Part shown: piece after piece, positions 22,501 to 33,906 of the stretch
How the letters are laid out: each line of letters opens with the position of its first letter
Numbering within the stretch: the stretch's first letter is position 1
Assembly (NCBI GenBank): GCA_030765045.1
Contig: CM060972.1
Span: 61,047,773 to 61,111,772, forward strand
DNA: 64,000 bases
DNA from: Tenodera sinensis
Lineage: Eukaryota > Arthropoda > Insecta > Mantodea > Mantidae
Reading direction: 5' to 3'
Notes under the pieces: model-generated
Database searches by the model: none
What the model was told of the DNA's origin: nothing
The model's input: only the letters and a program-made list of their open reading frames with translations
Position numbers and translations under genes: made by a program

Positions 22501-23790
22501 CCCGAGTGTATGTTCATTCCATCCAGTACCGCGACCCGAGATAACGAAAGAGTCAAAAGCTCATCACCATCACCTTCGATATATTATAAAAACAGCACCA
22601 CATCTTAATTTCTTTTGTTGTATGATTTGATTGTAAAATGTGCTACCCTGTAGGTATTCCTCTTTCGCTTCGACATTTCCTTCTTTTCTCCATTTGTTTA
22701 ACATCTGTTTCGCTAACTTTTTTGTTACTTTACATTCCTCATCAAACCAGTCCCCCCCCTGTTTGAATATTTTCTTTCTTGCTCTCATTCCCCTTCCTAC
22801 CACCTGCAAAACACCATTGAAAATATTTACCACTTTCTCAATTTCATTTACGTCTGACATATAACTGACCCCCAGCTGGCATATCTCCCCATATCGCGAA
22901 TCCAAAACTTGTTTAAAATTCCTACCATAAACATAATTCCACTTAAATCTCACTACTGTTTACAATTCTTTTTCCTGTCTCCCAGGTTCTGTTTTGTCTG
23001 CTCTGTTTGTACTATGATATTTACTATCAGTGGGAAATGACCACTGTTGGAGCTTAAGTTAAGAACTTAAAAACTTGCAAGAACACGTTCCAAATTGACT
23101 GGCCATAAAATATAATCAATTACATTTTGTCCATTCTTGTTTATAAGAGTAAATTCTCGAGTAATATCCTCACCGTATTTCCCATTTAAGATACTCAACG
23201 AATTATGTTTACAGAATTCAATAAACTTGTCACTAGCACTGTCCGTGACTTTATCCTTAGTTTTCCTCCCCACTTCTCATTTACTCATTATTTCATCACT
23301 TACCCAATAATTTTTTATTTCCACATCTTTTTCTCCTACTCTTAACAGTAAAGTCCCCCATTAATATGATCTCTGAATCTATGTACTTCTCCCTTAACTT
23401 TTCACAATCTTCTTCCAGTTGATTAAATAGGTTAGGGTTGTGAAACTGGGAGGATACAGCTGGGTTGTACATTATTCCCAAACAAATTATACAATCATCT
23501 AAATATTTTTCTCCAAATATTATCCAACAGGTGCTTTGATGTCTGGACCACATTTCTTTTATCCCTTTACTTAGAGATTTTCTTATAAAATACCCTATAC
23601 CGTCAGACATTCTCCCTTTGACTGCTGTCTTTTGTCCCTTTATATCCATGTATATAAAATCTTTCACCGCAAGGTCCTCTTCGTTTAGCCATGTCTGTGT
23701 AGGTAAAGATGCATATTGTCTTCTGAAGGAGTCCAGGGGAATTTCATTTAACCCAGTGCACTGTTTGAAAAACGTTATTATCCTTTAACT
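19549..23790 (-). mobile_element. LINE split by a solo LTR; frames decayed
   Basis: Minus strand, 5' at about 23790. 23667-22570 gives endonuclease pieces (GYFIRKSLSKGIKEMW, ILMGDFTVKSR with the GDFN motif altered, VIDYILWP). After the LTR, 21861-20439 is reverse transcriptase: KATGPDGIPTKFLKEW, YRGIALLSNVGKIF, FQMGFRCGRRAVDNIF, then after a frameshift in a T-rich run near 21165 MAFIDLEKAYDKV, KGLKQRCKLSPILFNLFIDD and LLFADDHVVG. 20521-19730 is the C-terminal region with a CxxC zinc motif. The 3' end is TA/AAAT-rich (reverse of TATTTTTATTTATTTACT). There is no RNase H, unlike the other LINEs here. Confidence 0.85.
21825..22600 (+). mobile_element. Solo LTR, copy 2, nested in LINE
   Basis: Starts TGAGACAGGATATTGT, ends AACAGCACCA, duplication CATC at 21821-21824 and 22601-22604. 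Removing it and one duplication restores the LINE frame across the junction (QQKKLR joined to WKEKKESN on the minus strand). At 776 bp it is the longest copy. Confidence 0.92.
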
Positions 23791-23891
23791 GAATAAGATG
23801 TTTATGGACATACATTCCCTTGAAGAGAATACTAAAACTGAATCTCTCAATCATGCCTTAAAATGATTCAATGTTATGGACTCATCTTGTA

Positions 23892-25173
23892 CAGGGTACT
23901 TTCATTAAAACCTAATGGGTGCACAGAATTTCACCCATGTGCAATTGGATGTGCCACAGCCGGTTTTGCTCCTACATAAATTCTGCATATAAAGCAAGTA
24001 TAACACTTGTCTTATAGAAGATGCTGGAAGTGTCCCCCTTGGCTAAACAAGCATTATATTGGGAGAACATATTATGATTCACACAGTTAACTTGGCCCAC
24101 TGTAATGTTTCAGATTTCATTTCTAATATTTTGTTTAGTTTTAGGTGTGGTCCTCCAGACATTCTGGGGGTTGTGAGAGAGCGATGTGACTACCAAAACA
24201 TAAAAATATGGTGCTCTCTAAAAAGCGGTTACTATTACTGCTATTGCTCTCTTCAATATCATCAGTGAAAAATATTGGAGAGCAAGAGGATTAATGACTT
24301 CATTGTCAGAAATCCAGCATTAGCTAACAACAACAGTTCTTCCAATAGGATTTGTTTCGTAAAACTTGTCTTTGATGTTAACCCACAAGTAAAAATCACA
24401 CTGTTAGATCCAGGCAGCGAGAAGGTCATACACCAGCACTAATCACTATCTTCAAACACTTCCCTAATTTTATGCATGGATTACTCTGATGTATGAGCAG
24501 TAGCAGAATCGTGTTGAAACCACCCATATGATTTCTCATCTGTCAGTTCATGATAAAATGGGGTCAAAATGTCATTTTGTACCTCTCTGCATTTATAGTC
24601 TGCTTGTAGAATATTGGGCAGATTGTGTGTCTAGCACTATCAGCACACCAAACTCCAACTCTGCAATTATAATGAGGGATTTCATGAATGCGATGCGGAC
24701 TTTCAGAGACCCAGTACCAACTGTTATGAGCATTGACATGACCATTTTGGTGGAAATATGCCTCGCCAGGAAAGAATAGAAGATGTGGATCAATTAAACC
24801 ATTATTCACAGATGAAAGAATCCATTCACAGTAATGCATTCGTGGTACTGGGTCACCTTGTTTTAAAGCATGGACACTTATACAGTATTAGTTTTAGACA
24901 AATCCTCATACATTGGAAGAACTAAAACAAAATAATAGAAATTAAATTGGAAACATCACAGTGGCCCAACTTAATCGTGTTAATCAGAGTGTGTTCTCCT
25001 GATATAATGCTTGTTTAGCCAAGGGTGGACAAAATTTCGAGCATCTTCTATATGGTAAGAATGTTACACATGCTTTATGTGCAGTTTGTATAGGAGCAAA
25101 GCCTACTATGGCACAACCAATTACGCACAGGCAAAATGCCATGCATCTCTTAGGTTTTAAATGAAGAATTCTG
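23892..25173 (-). mobile_element. Tc1/mariner-like element with ~240-bp TIRs
   Basis: Ends CAGGGTACTTTCATTAAAACC and, inverted, CAGAATTCTTCATTTAAAACC; TA on both sides. TIRs run to about 24130 and 24955, sharing TTGGCTAAACAAGCATTATAT. Between them the minus strand encodes WILSSVNNGLIDPHLLFFPG, AYFHQNGHVNAHNSWYW, RVGVWCADSARH and, after stops, GWFQHDSATAHTSE, the catalytic region of an insect Tc-like DDE transposase. Broken by stops and by a short retroelement insertion. Confidence 0.8.
24149..24330 (+). mobile_element. Short LINE-derived retroelement, 5'-truncated copy
   Basis: Begins within AGGTGTGGTCCTCCAGACAT, includes ATAAAAATATGGTGCTCTCT, and ends ATCCAGCATTAGCTAACAAC with AACAACA. Same order as copies at 865-1382 and 33907-34450, lacking the first ~330 bp. 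It lies inside the Tc-like element. Confidence 0.75.
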
Positions 25174-25252
25174 TATATTATGTATGCACAGAACTTAAAA
25201 TATTACAATTCTTTATATAACTATGCAATAAAATTGCACTTTCAATTTTCAG

Positions 25253-25409
25253 GGTGAGATAAAGCTTCCAGTGCTAATGGAGGACGAGAACAACAAGGAG
25301 TTCCCCAGTATACATTTGCTTTATCGCCCTGTGAGACAGATGGTGTATGCTATCCTCTTCAACTTACACCATTATATGTACTTGGCTTCAAAGAGTAAGG
25401 AGAAGGGAG
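25253..25409 (+). CDS. FAM120A: FAM120A homolog, exon
   Basis: Acceptor TTTTCAG after a 10.5 kb intron. Reads GEIKLPVLMEDENNKEF and continues through LLYRPVRQMVYAILFNL to SKEKG, ending one base into a Glu codon before donor GTGAGT. LLYRPVRQ-VY-VLFNL is diagnostic of the family. A SINE sits 61 bp downstream in the following intron. Confidence 0.95.
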
Positions 25410-25470
25410 GTGAGTTACTAATGAAAATTGGGGTGTCACTGAAAATTTTTAGGAAATCAAACAAGAATTA

Positions 25471-25675
25471 AGAGGTGGAATCGGACCTGGAGAATTCAAT
25501 ATCATTCTGAAAGGTAGTCACAGTAGCTTAATGGTTAGAGCACCCATCTGGTAAGTGGATGGTCTGTGGTTCAAATCTGAGCTTTCAGTTCCGATTCTAC
25601 CTCTCAAACATTGCCCATACGTGACTTGGGTGTTTAAAAAGGCCAACCATATGTCTTGTGACATAAATAAATACT
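25471..25675 (+). repeat. tRNA-derived SINE, short fold-back 5' end
   Basis: Flanked by AAACAAGAATTA (25459-25470) and AAACAAGGATTA (25676-25687). The first ~18 bp (AGAGGTGGAATCGGACC) invert the internal TTCCGATTCTACCTCT; then sense GAGAATTCAATATCATTCTG, A-box region TAGCTTAATGGTTAGAGCAC, B box GGTTCAAATCTGA and a diverged tail. It lies 61 bp into the intron. Confidence 0.82.
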
Positions 25676-25832
25676 AAACAAGGATTAGTTTTAAAAGAAT
25701 TTAATTTGTCTTTATTTTGTCTTTCAAAAGATTCCACTTAACACCAATAAAGTTCTGCACTCAATGAAACCAGTTCTTAAAAGCAGTGATGCCACCCTTT
25801 CGAAGGCACTTCAGGGACTAAGTTTTTATAAT

Positions 25833-26472
25833 ATTGTGAGACCCCAAAAGAAAATCATTTATGTAAATATTTATTGAAAATGTAATTTATTTTTGGTATT
25901 GATACGAGTTAGTTGAGTAACGAAAACGTGTTGCTATTGTTCATTGTTACAAAAAATAATTAAGTTTGTTTAAAGACGTCTTTAATATTAAGTTCCATAT
26001 TTAAATTTAATATATATGTATAAATAAAAGAATTATGTGTTCAATATTAAAAGCGAAGGGAAAATAGCTAAAGATCGCTTCCCTAACAATACAGGAACTA
26101 TTTTGTGAATGCATACGTGGATGTACACAAAAGAAAGGTAGCATCATGTGAAGTGGCGCTGGAGTTGTTAATAGCGTCTGTGTGTTTGAGATGAGAAGAC
26201 GTGTTTTTATAACGCGCGTGGATGTGAGTAGAAAATTGACTAAACTTTCATGAAGCTTTTGTTCTAAAGTTATTGAAAAATTGGAAAGACTATCAATATA
26301 ATATAAATTGGTGCGACGAAAGATAATTGTAAAGACGAGAAAAAGTGTTAATAAAGTAATATATTATAGTGAAGTAACATCGAGTGTTTATTCATTCCAT
26401 CTAGTACCATGCCCTGAGAGAAATAATCGTATCATTGCTCAATTCAAAGCAATATATTATAAAAACAGCACC
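25833..26472 (+). mobile_element. Solo LTR, copy 3
   Basis: From ATTGTGAGACCCCAAAAG to AAAACAGCACCA, with TAAT at 25829-25832 and 26473-26476. It lacks the first ~11 bp (TGAGACAGAAT) present in copies 1 and 2, so its 5' boundary is a variant or slightly trimmed. Confidence 0.75.
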
Positions 26473-27724
26473 ATAATCTAAAATTTGTGTTTTTGGGCAT
26501 TTTTCACTAAGTTTTTCAAAAATTTGTGGTAAACAGACATTTATGTACCAATCGGCAGTAATGGTACCTCTTATCTTCTAATGCTGTAATAGTAATATGG
26601 TCCTTTTTGGCAAAAAAGCTAGCAACCATCTTACAGCAATGCAAATTCGTCAGACTTTTGTAAGCTTAGGTCTGTTTGAAAGACCCTTTGTACAGATTGA
26701 CTTTTCTTTTCAGGATCATGACCATAAATCTAATACCATTAACAATATTCCAAACCAAATTGTAGTACTTGCCTTGGAATTTTTTCAGTTTTTCTGCACC
26801 AGTGTGATGTTTTTGATTGTAGACTCGTTATTGGGAAGATTCACGACATTTGAAGATGGAGTTAATGCACATGTGATTTAAGTAAAGCTTTTGATTGCGT
26901 AAATCATGAAATTTTGATAAAGAAATCAGAATATGATGGAATAAGAGATTGTAGTATAAACATTTTAAAATCATACCGCAAAAATCGACAACAGGTAGTA
27001 TCTCTGGAGTTCCACAGGAATCAGTTTTAGGACCTAACTCATCCTGATAATGATAAATGATGTAAAATGTTCTCTATATCATACAGTAGTATATGCTGAT
27101 AATACATCTTTTCTAAATTTAAATAAAGACGAAGTATTGCCACAGCAAAAGCAACAACCGAAAAATCTCAATCCTAGTTTGAAAGCAATGGCTTTTATAT
27201 GAATGAAAGCAAAACACAAAATATCTGTATTACTTTAAAAATTGTTGAACAAGCAGAAAACAATATAAGCGACACAGTTTAACTCCTAGGCAGGATCATA
27301 GATAAACAACTTTCCTGGAATCCTCACATTGATCAAATGTGTAGAAAATTATCATTAGTGGTATTTTTGCTAGCAAATTTGAAACAAGTAATATCCCAAA
27401 ATTTTGTTTTAATGGCTTATTTCTCATTTTTTTCAGTGTTTTTAGATATGGACTAGTACTGTTGGGTAGTAATCCAAGGATGGCAGACACTTTAAAAATT
27501 CAAAAAAAGATTATTAGAATATTGACAATGTCACACAATGTAGAACATAGTAAAAGTATTTGTTGCATTGGGAATTCCAACAGTAGTAAATGTATAGATC
27601 TATGATGTTTTGTTTACTGTCAAAGAAAATGTACATAATTTTAACGTAAGGAATTCAGTACATGAACATGGGACAAGAAATAGGAGTAGAATTGATATGC
27701 CATATCAATTACAGAAAACATCTA

Positions 27725-28622
27725 CGAGGGTGGGTCAATAAGTAATGCCTCCTTTTTTTTTTTCCTTAAATAAGTTATGTGAAAAATTTGAATTTGGCGC
27801 AATTCCTCAAACCTTCTCCAATCCCCTGCAGTAGTAACTTCCTAAGTCAACAGGTGACAGCATTGCATCCTCTTGCAAAATGGCTGACATCGACATTCGT
27901 ATTAGACAGCGTTCTGTGATAGAATTTTTTACTGCCGCTTTGATTCAGGTTCAAAAAAATGAACCCACGTTTCGTCTCCAGTAACAATTTTTTCCAGAAA
28001 CTCCTCTCCCTCCAAATTGAAGTGCTGCAAGTGTTCGGAGGCTATTGTTTTCCTTGTTTCTTTGTTTTGGGCGGTTAACATTCTTGGTACCCAATGTGAA
28101 CAAACTTTTGAGTAACTCAGTTGTTGAATAATAGTCATCACACTGCTTTTACTGAGGGAGGTAATGCGACACAATTCACCTGTTATCTGGCAATCACCAC
28201 GAATGATCTCATCGACTTGCTGAATGTTGCATGGAGTCACTGTAGTCACCAGCCTGCCGCTTCGCGTTTCATCTGCCAATGGTGTTTGCCCTTCAGCTTT
28301 GTTACAGCGACGAACCCATCGTCTAACAGTGCTGACATCCACCGTTGCATCACCGAACACATTTTTTAGCCTTTTGTGAATGCTAATTGGCGTTTCACCT
28401 TCCGCAGTAAAAAATTAAATCACAGAACACTGTCTAATACGAATGTCGATGTCAGCCATTTTGCAAGAGGATGCAGTGCTGCCACCTGTTGACTTAGGAA
28501 GTTACTACTGTAGGGGATTGGAGAAGAAGGTTTGAGGAATTGCGCCAAATTCAAATTTTTCACATAACTAACTTATTTAAGGGAAAAAAAAATAGGAGGC
28601 ATTACTTATTGACCCACCCTCG
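27725..28622 (-). mobile_element. Palindromic mariner with ~210-bp TIRs
   Basis: TA duplications (27723-27724, 28623-28624) flank CGAGGGTGGGTCAATAAGTA and its inverse. Both arms are about 95% alike for ~210 bp and each includes the transposase start MADIDIRIRQ; the right-arm copy has a TAA at codon 15 while the left-arm copy is open. The minus frame 28360-27929 holds a mariner transposase N-terminal half (STVRRWVRRCNKAEGQTPL, then KIVTGDETWVHFFEPE) and stops at the first catalytic Asp. The original 3' end has been replaced by an inverted copy of the 5' end. Confidence 0.85.
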
Positions 28623-28867
28623 TAGATACTGTAAAGTAGTAGGAATAAAGCTTTCCAGTGCACTCCTACAAGAAACAAAGCTGATTGTGTGCAAGCAATT
28701 TTATGAACAAAATAAGACTGGATTGTAAACTTATATAAATCGTAGTTTGTAAATATGGTGAGTGTAAACTTAAGTTAGCAATGTATGCGTGTATTTATAG
28801 AATGAGTATAGCAAGTTATTTAGACAAAGTCTATTGTGATAATGTAATTAGTAAATGACCAATAAAG

Positions 28868-28930
<63 letters not shown>
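28868..28930. repeat. (TTA)n microsatellite
   Basis: About 20 uninterrupted TTA units directly after CAATAAAGA; it is the 3' tail of the Jockey-like LINE relic and a likely length-polymorphic site. Confidence 0.95.
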
Positions 28931-29059
28931 TATATTAGAATTGGGAGTTGGTTTATGTAGAATCCATGGACAGCAAAGTTTTCTCACATTGATGTAAAAT
29001 GTTCTAAATTTGACTTGTACCAATGCCCCATGTTGCCTAAATTAATTCGTAAGATGTCT

Positions 29060-29400
29060 GTCCTCCTTCAAGCATTGCTCTAACAGCAGCAATATTTTTA
29101 TCAGTAACAGTTCTTGGGTGACCAAGAAATTTATCACTAAGAAAAAACTTCTCTTTTGAATTCACTGTACCAATTTTAAATTGCTGTCGTTGGTGGGGCT
29201 TCACCAAATGCATTTCTGAGTTGATGTTTACATTGTTTAGGTGTTAATGACAATTTAAAATTGTAAAAAAAGTCATAGTCTGGAAATGTTGGGTACTCAT
29301 TCATTTTTTGATGAAGACAAAATCTTGAAATAATAATTAAACTATTAGAGCAAATTGAACAACTACATAGCAATCTACTAGCAAAACATTGGAAAGTAAA
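29060..29400. repeat. Dispersed repeat, copy B left part
   Basis: Matches 16120-16450 (e.g. AAAATCTTGAAATAATA region and CTACTAGCAAAACATT). Its continuation is at 30484-30740; a mariner separates the two. Minus-strand reading NSKEKFFLSDKFLGHPRTV. Confidence 0.6.
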
Positions 29401-29489
29401 GGGTTGTCAAGTCCCTCTGCACCGTGCCGGTGCCTATCACTCAAGATAACATTGGTATCCTATTTATCTACATTACCTTTCATGAAATA

Positions 29490-30289
29490 CGAGGTGCATC
29501 CAGAAAGTAAGTCCCGATCGCCTCCAGAGATGGCACCACCAGACAGATAGGAATGCGCGTGTGCAGGAGAAGAGAGGAAGTATATGGTAACATTGCAGTA
29601 AAGTATCAGTTTTGTGACGGCAGTAGTGCTGTTTGCTAGGAGAAAATGGCTTCTCAAATATTGTCTCCCGCCAAATGCGAGGTTCGTGCAGTCATCCGAT
29701 TTTTGCATGCTCAAAAGCAATCTCCAGCAGAAATCCATCGTCAATTGTGTCACGTGTATGGACATGGGATTATATGTGACAGTATGGTAAGACAATGGTG
29801 CATTCAATTTATGGAAGGAAGAACCAAGATACAGAACGAAGACCATAATGGCTGAGTGTCCCTGGTGACGCCAGAGGCATTACGCTTGTGCATGGCAATG
29901 CAAGACCCCATACAGCCAACGCTACACGAAATGTGTTGAATAAGTTTGGATGGAAGGTCTTCGAACATCCACCCTACAGACCCAATCTTGCTCCAAGTGA
30001 CTTTCATCTCTTCTGTCTCATGAAGCGTTTTCTGGCAGGAAAACGTTTTCACAGTAACGCTGAGGTGCAGAATGAAGTTACTTCATGGCTGCGGACATTG
30101 GCGGCAGAATCCTATGAGTTGGGCATACAATTAATGGTTTACCATTACAATAAATGCCTCAACAATGGTGGTGACTATGTTGAAATGTAGCCAGTGAGTC
30201 TATCTAATTATTCCAATAAATATTTCGTACTTGGTGATGTTCTTGTTCTCTTTATCGGTCATAGGGACTTACTTTCTGGATGCACCTCG
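29490..30289 (+). mobile_element. Internally deleted mariner
   Basis: TA target copies at 29488-29489 and 30290-30291; TIRs CGAGGTGCATCCAGAAAGTA and inverse. Encodes the N-terminus MASQILSPAKCEVRAVIRFL (29646-29855, helix-turn-helix) then, after a deletion of most of the catalytic domain, the C-terminus HGNARPHTANATRNVLNKFG, HPPYRPNLAPSDFHLF and KCLNNGGDYVEM (to 30190). First and second catalytic Asp regions are gone; only the DxxxSD-type YRPNLAPSDFH motif remains. Confidence 0.9.
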
Positions 30290-30483
30290 TACATACGTTA
30301 GTCTATTCGATTTTTTATTTTGCAGAACATTATAGCCAATATGCTCTTGGCAGCCAGTGGTGTCACTGGAATTCCTATCTCTAGGGGAATCTTTGTTACA
30401 CGATAGCTGCAGAGCAACTTCTCGATAACACTATAGTATCAAATACAAATAAATTTTGTTGGTTTCTAGAAACCTGGTAGTGT

Positions 30484-30740
30484 AACAATTTTCAGTGTTG
30501 CCCTTGTGCATTGCCCACTCTAATGCCATGGCAACCATTTTGGTGTCATGGTTTCGCAAGTGGGCAACAGCAAAAGACCAGAAAAAATGAGAAAGTTGTT
30601 GTTGTTCTGACACCATCAGCTGGTATGTTTCTGGTACAGCACCAAATGTTAAGGTAATGCATGAAGTGCTTATCAACTATGGCTCTTATAGGTAAAATGA
30701 AAATGAATGAACTTGATGTTTAGAAAGCATTTAACATTAC
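30484..30740. repeat. Dispersed repeat, copy B right part
   Basis: Nearly identical in long stretches to 16496-16740: CAGTGTTGCCCTTGTGCATT, GCAACCATTTTGGTGTCATG, GGTATGTTTCTGGTACAGC. It ends shortly before the T run of the FAM120A acceptor at 30823. Confidence 0.7.
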
Positions 30741-30823
30741 TGTGTTGCATTAGTTGGAAATTAGTTTTGAGCAGCTGTTTATTTTTTTTTTTTTTTTTTT
30801 TTTTCATTTGTGGTTTTTGCCAG

Positions 30824-30962
30824 AAGGAGAAAGGTGTGAAATTCCAGAGCTGAGGGTAAAGGAGTGGATTTGGTCAAAAAGCAACCCTTACCAGACTCCT
30901 GAGTTAGTTAAGGCAGAGCAAATTGGCTGGGGAGTACCTACCATTCAGAGACTGTGGTTTGG
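30824..30962 (+). CDS. FAM120A: FAM120A homolog, exon
   Basis: A 24-nt T run followed by TTTTTGCCAG forms the acceptor; two bases complete Glu. Reads EGERCEIPELRVKEWIWSK and then TPELVKAEQIGW to LWFG, donor GTAAGT with two bases of Gly left over. The VKEW, PQTPELV-like and LW-G pattern matches vertebrate FAM120A at the same place. Confidence 0.95.
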
Positions 30963-31281
30963 GTAAGTAGTAAATATGTTTTAGACCATTATGAAAAGCC
31001 TACACTGTTCTGTTTTCCAAATGTCCTGTTTAAAATTCAGATAGCAAATGAGCCAAAAATGATGAAATCTTGTGATTGCTGCTGGTTTTTGGAAAGATTC
31101 TTATTTCAGAGCTTTGCATTACTAAATGAATCTGCAGTCGCTATTATTCAATCTTATGTTTTTGCAGTTCTAAGAACCCTTTATTCCAGAGAAGTTAATA
31201 ATGTCGATACATGCAAATCATCCCTATCATTTGGTATTTATCCTATTTGGTTATAATGTATCTGAATACAAGACAAAATTT

Positions 31282-31553
31282 GAGAGGTACAACTGGAACT
31301 TAAAAATTCAATGCCACAGCTGGGATTTGAACCACAGACTCTCCGCGTACTAGGTGGGTGCTCTAAGCATTAAGCTACTGTGACAACCTGCCAGAATGAC
31401 ATTGAATTCTCATATTTTTCCTGGTAAACCACAATTTTAACATTGTGACTAAATTCATTCGAATTAAGGTAGAAATGCATCACAACACACATTGCCCACA
31501 CACGGCTTGTGTGTTTAAAAACACCAACAGTAAGTTTGTTGGCATAAATAAAT
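31282..31553 (+). repeat. tRNA-derived SINE, inverted-head form, copy 3
   Basis: Flanked by AAGACAAAATTT (31270-31281) and AAGACAATATTT (31554-31565). Antisense head from GAGAGGTACAACTGG through GGGATTTGAACCACAGACTC, an extra ~60 bp, then sense tail GCCCACACACGGCTTGTGTG to GTTTGTTGGCATAAATAAAT. Confidence 0.85.
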
Positions 31554-31735
31554 AAGACAATATTTTTCTTCCAAAATCTTGGTTGTAGAAACCACAGATT
31601 ATCTTGCATTCACAATATAGGTTTTCGTATTAACTTGCAGGAAGTGATAAGCTACAAATTTTGCAGAAATGGGACGTGTGTTGAAGATGTGACAAATGTG
31701 AATGGTTGCTGTGAAGGTCTCAGAATATCAGATTT

Positions 31736-31772
31736 GTTGCATTTCATTTTACATTGTAAAATGAAATGCAAC
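31736..31772. repeat. 37-bp perfect palindrome at LINE 5' junction
   Basis: GTTGCATTTCATTTTACA (31736-31753), one central T, then its exact inverse complement (31755-31772). The LINE RT fragment becomes recognisable just after it. Confidence 0.9.
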
Positions 31773-32694
31773 ATACACAACAATAAAATATTAACAAATG
31801 ATGCAGCCATAGCCGAAACATTCAATAAATATTATGCTAATTCACATAAAGTAACAAGAAATAATAAAAAGGAACGTAAAGAATTTATGAAAGATTTGAA
31901 ACAAAGAGAATGTGATCCTAACTCTCAGTGCAATATCTTTTTTCAAAATTTTAATATGCAAGAACTAAACATTGCAATAAATAATCTAAAAAACAAAGTC
32001 TCCTGGACCTGATCACATACATCCAGAGTTCATAAAAAATCTTGGAAAAACAGCAAAACAACAACTACTAAAACTCTACAATCTGTCCTGGAAAACCACA
32101 GTACCTGCTGAATGGCAAAGGGCAATAATTGTCCCACTCTTGAAGAAAGACAAAACAGCGTCAGAAATAAAAAATTATAGACCAATAGCTCTTACTAGCA
32201 TAATAGCAAAAGTGATGGAAAGAATGGTGTCAAACAGGTTAAATTGGTTTCTAGAATCAAAATATTTAATTTCCCCATGTCAAGCTGGATTTAGAGAGTT
32301 CCACTCTACAAATGAACAAGTCTTACTTCTCGGTCAAGAAATCAAAGACTCCTTCAATAGAAAAGAAGATAATTTATCAGTTTTTATCGATTTCCAAAGT
32401 GCATATGATTCTATATGCAGAACAAAACTACTAAAGAAAGTAAAAAAAATAGGGATACAAGGTCCAATGTTTTCATGGCTATGTCATTTCCTAACACAAC
32501 GCTTTATTGCAACTAGATATGGAAGAAACATATCTAAATACAAACAAGTACACCGTGGCTTACCACAAGGCGCAGTATTCAGCACAACACTTTTTAATAT
32601 ATTTATTAACGATCTGCCACAACAAATACAAGAATCAGGTGTGAAGTGTGCACTATTTGCTGATGACTTTCAATGTGAAAGGAAGATACAGTAG
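31756..32694 (+). pseudogene. LINE reverse transcriptase fragment
   Basis: Reads IAETFNKYYANSHKV, then after a one-base shift at about 32009 PGPDHIHPEFIKNLGKTAKQ, IALTSIIAKVMERMVSNRLN, CQAGFREFHSTNEQVLLL, FIDFQSAYDSI, RGLPQGAVFSTTLFNIFIND and LFADDFQCERK, where the frame leaves the family right after the catalytic FADD. Close relative of the intact LINE at 36308-40477. Truncated at both ends. Confidence 0.85.
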
Positions 32695-33238
32695 GTTCAA
32701 GCAAGTCATATCTTTTAACAGCTGGTAATGGAAAGAATAGAGGGTGATAGGGGAAAACAAATTTACGTGTGTGCTTTAATGAGATCTAAGCTTTTTGCAT
32801 AGCAATTTTTGTCTCTTCTCATGGTTTACCAGTGATGCAAACTCATTCAGAATGAAGATGAGGTTATTTATAGAAAATTTAAGATAGGCATTTCACTTGT
32901 CATAAAAATGTCTTTGACATACAATATTCTAATAACAAAAAGCACACTGCAACACGTGCTTACACCCACATTGGCTAGTGTGCACATGCATGCATGCACA
33001 CACATACATATGCATCCACACAGGACTTTTAGGCTTCAGGAGACCTCAAAATGTGTATTTCAAGTGAAAGAGCATAGTGTTGCTTTACTATGTTTAGCCT
33101 CATTTTTTGTAAGTTATAAGTGGATGCAGATTGACTCAGTACTAAATCTATTACCTCAGTATATACTCAGGTTGATTGAGCACTTTTTGGAGAGATACCC
33201 ATTTTAGTTACATTTGCATGTGTAATTTTGTTTTCTAG

Positions 33239-33364
33239 GTCTGCTATAGATGATAAACGACGACGATTGCGGGCATTTTTAACATGCATGAGGTCTGATA
33301 CACCGCTAATGTTGAATCCAGCATACGTACCACAGCACCTGCTGGTAATGGCTGCTGTGCTTAG
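33239..33364 (+). CDS. FAM120A: FAM120A homolog, exon
   Basis: Acceptor TTTTCTAG; completes Gly, then SAIDDKRRRLRAFLTCMRSD, TPLMLNPAYVPQHLLVM and AAVLR, donor GTAAGA. MRAFLACMRSDTPAMLNPA is the vertebrate equivalent, the most conserved stretch of the family. Confidence 0.96.
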
Positions 33365-33906
33365 GTAAGAGGACCTACAGATTTTATTTGTTTACAAATT
33401 AGGGTGCATTGAAAGCTTTCGTACTTGGAAATTGCAAAAGCAATTACCTTAAAGTGTGTGACAATGACCTGATTTGAGTTTCTGTAAGCAGCAATTGAGA
33501 ATTATCTTGATGCACTGTTGTACGCACAAAATGTTTCACACTTAGGAAGCAGTTATTTGTAATTAAAACATATCTTCTAACTGCATCAAGAAACAGACAT
33601 ACTTTATTCTAACCTAAATCTATAAGTCAATAGCTAATTGGGAAATGATAATGCTTCAGTTTCACTGTGTTGTAAACTGATTTGTTTCTTTTTGTTACCT
33701 TGAGATTATTTAACCCACCAGGGTACTGCATGGAGCTGGTTATTGTAATATTAAGAGAAATGATGATGTTAGACAACATTAGCCTGCTCGATTCATAAGT
33801 ATATTGCCGTGATTACAATGTCAGTCCAGACACTACTTGCATCACCATGTCCTACAGTGTATTCTATTTCTGTGTTCACTGACTCCAGTCAACCATTTTA
33901 AAATGT

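Larger units (their letters stand above)
26700..28930 (+). mobile_element. Jockey/CR1-like LINE relic, split by a mariner
   Basis: Degenerate RT on the plus strand: LSKAFDCVNHEILIKKSEYD (26878 onward), SGVPQESVLGP-like, VVYADNTSFLNL, then DKQLSWNPHIDQMCRKLS and LVLLGSNPRMADTLKIQKK. The tail resumes after the mariner at 28623 with VVGIKLSSALLQE and ends in a (TTA)n tract. No RNase H seen. Many stops; old. Confidence 0.7.

Noticed and set aside
28820..29023. Poly-Asn ORF
   Set aside because: It is the translation of the (TTA)n LINE tail on the opposite strand.
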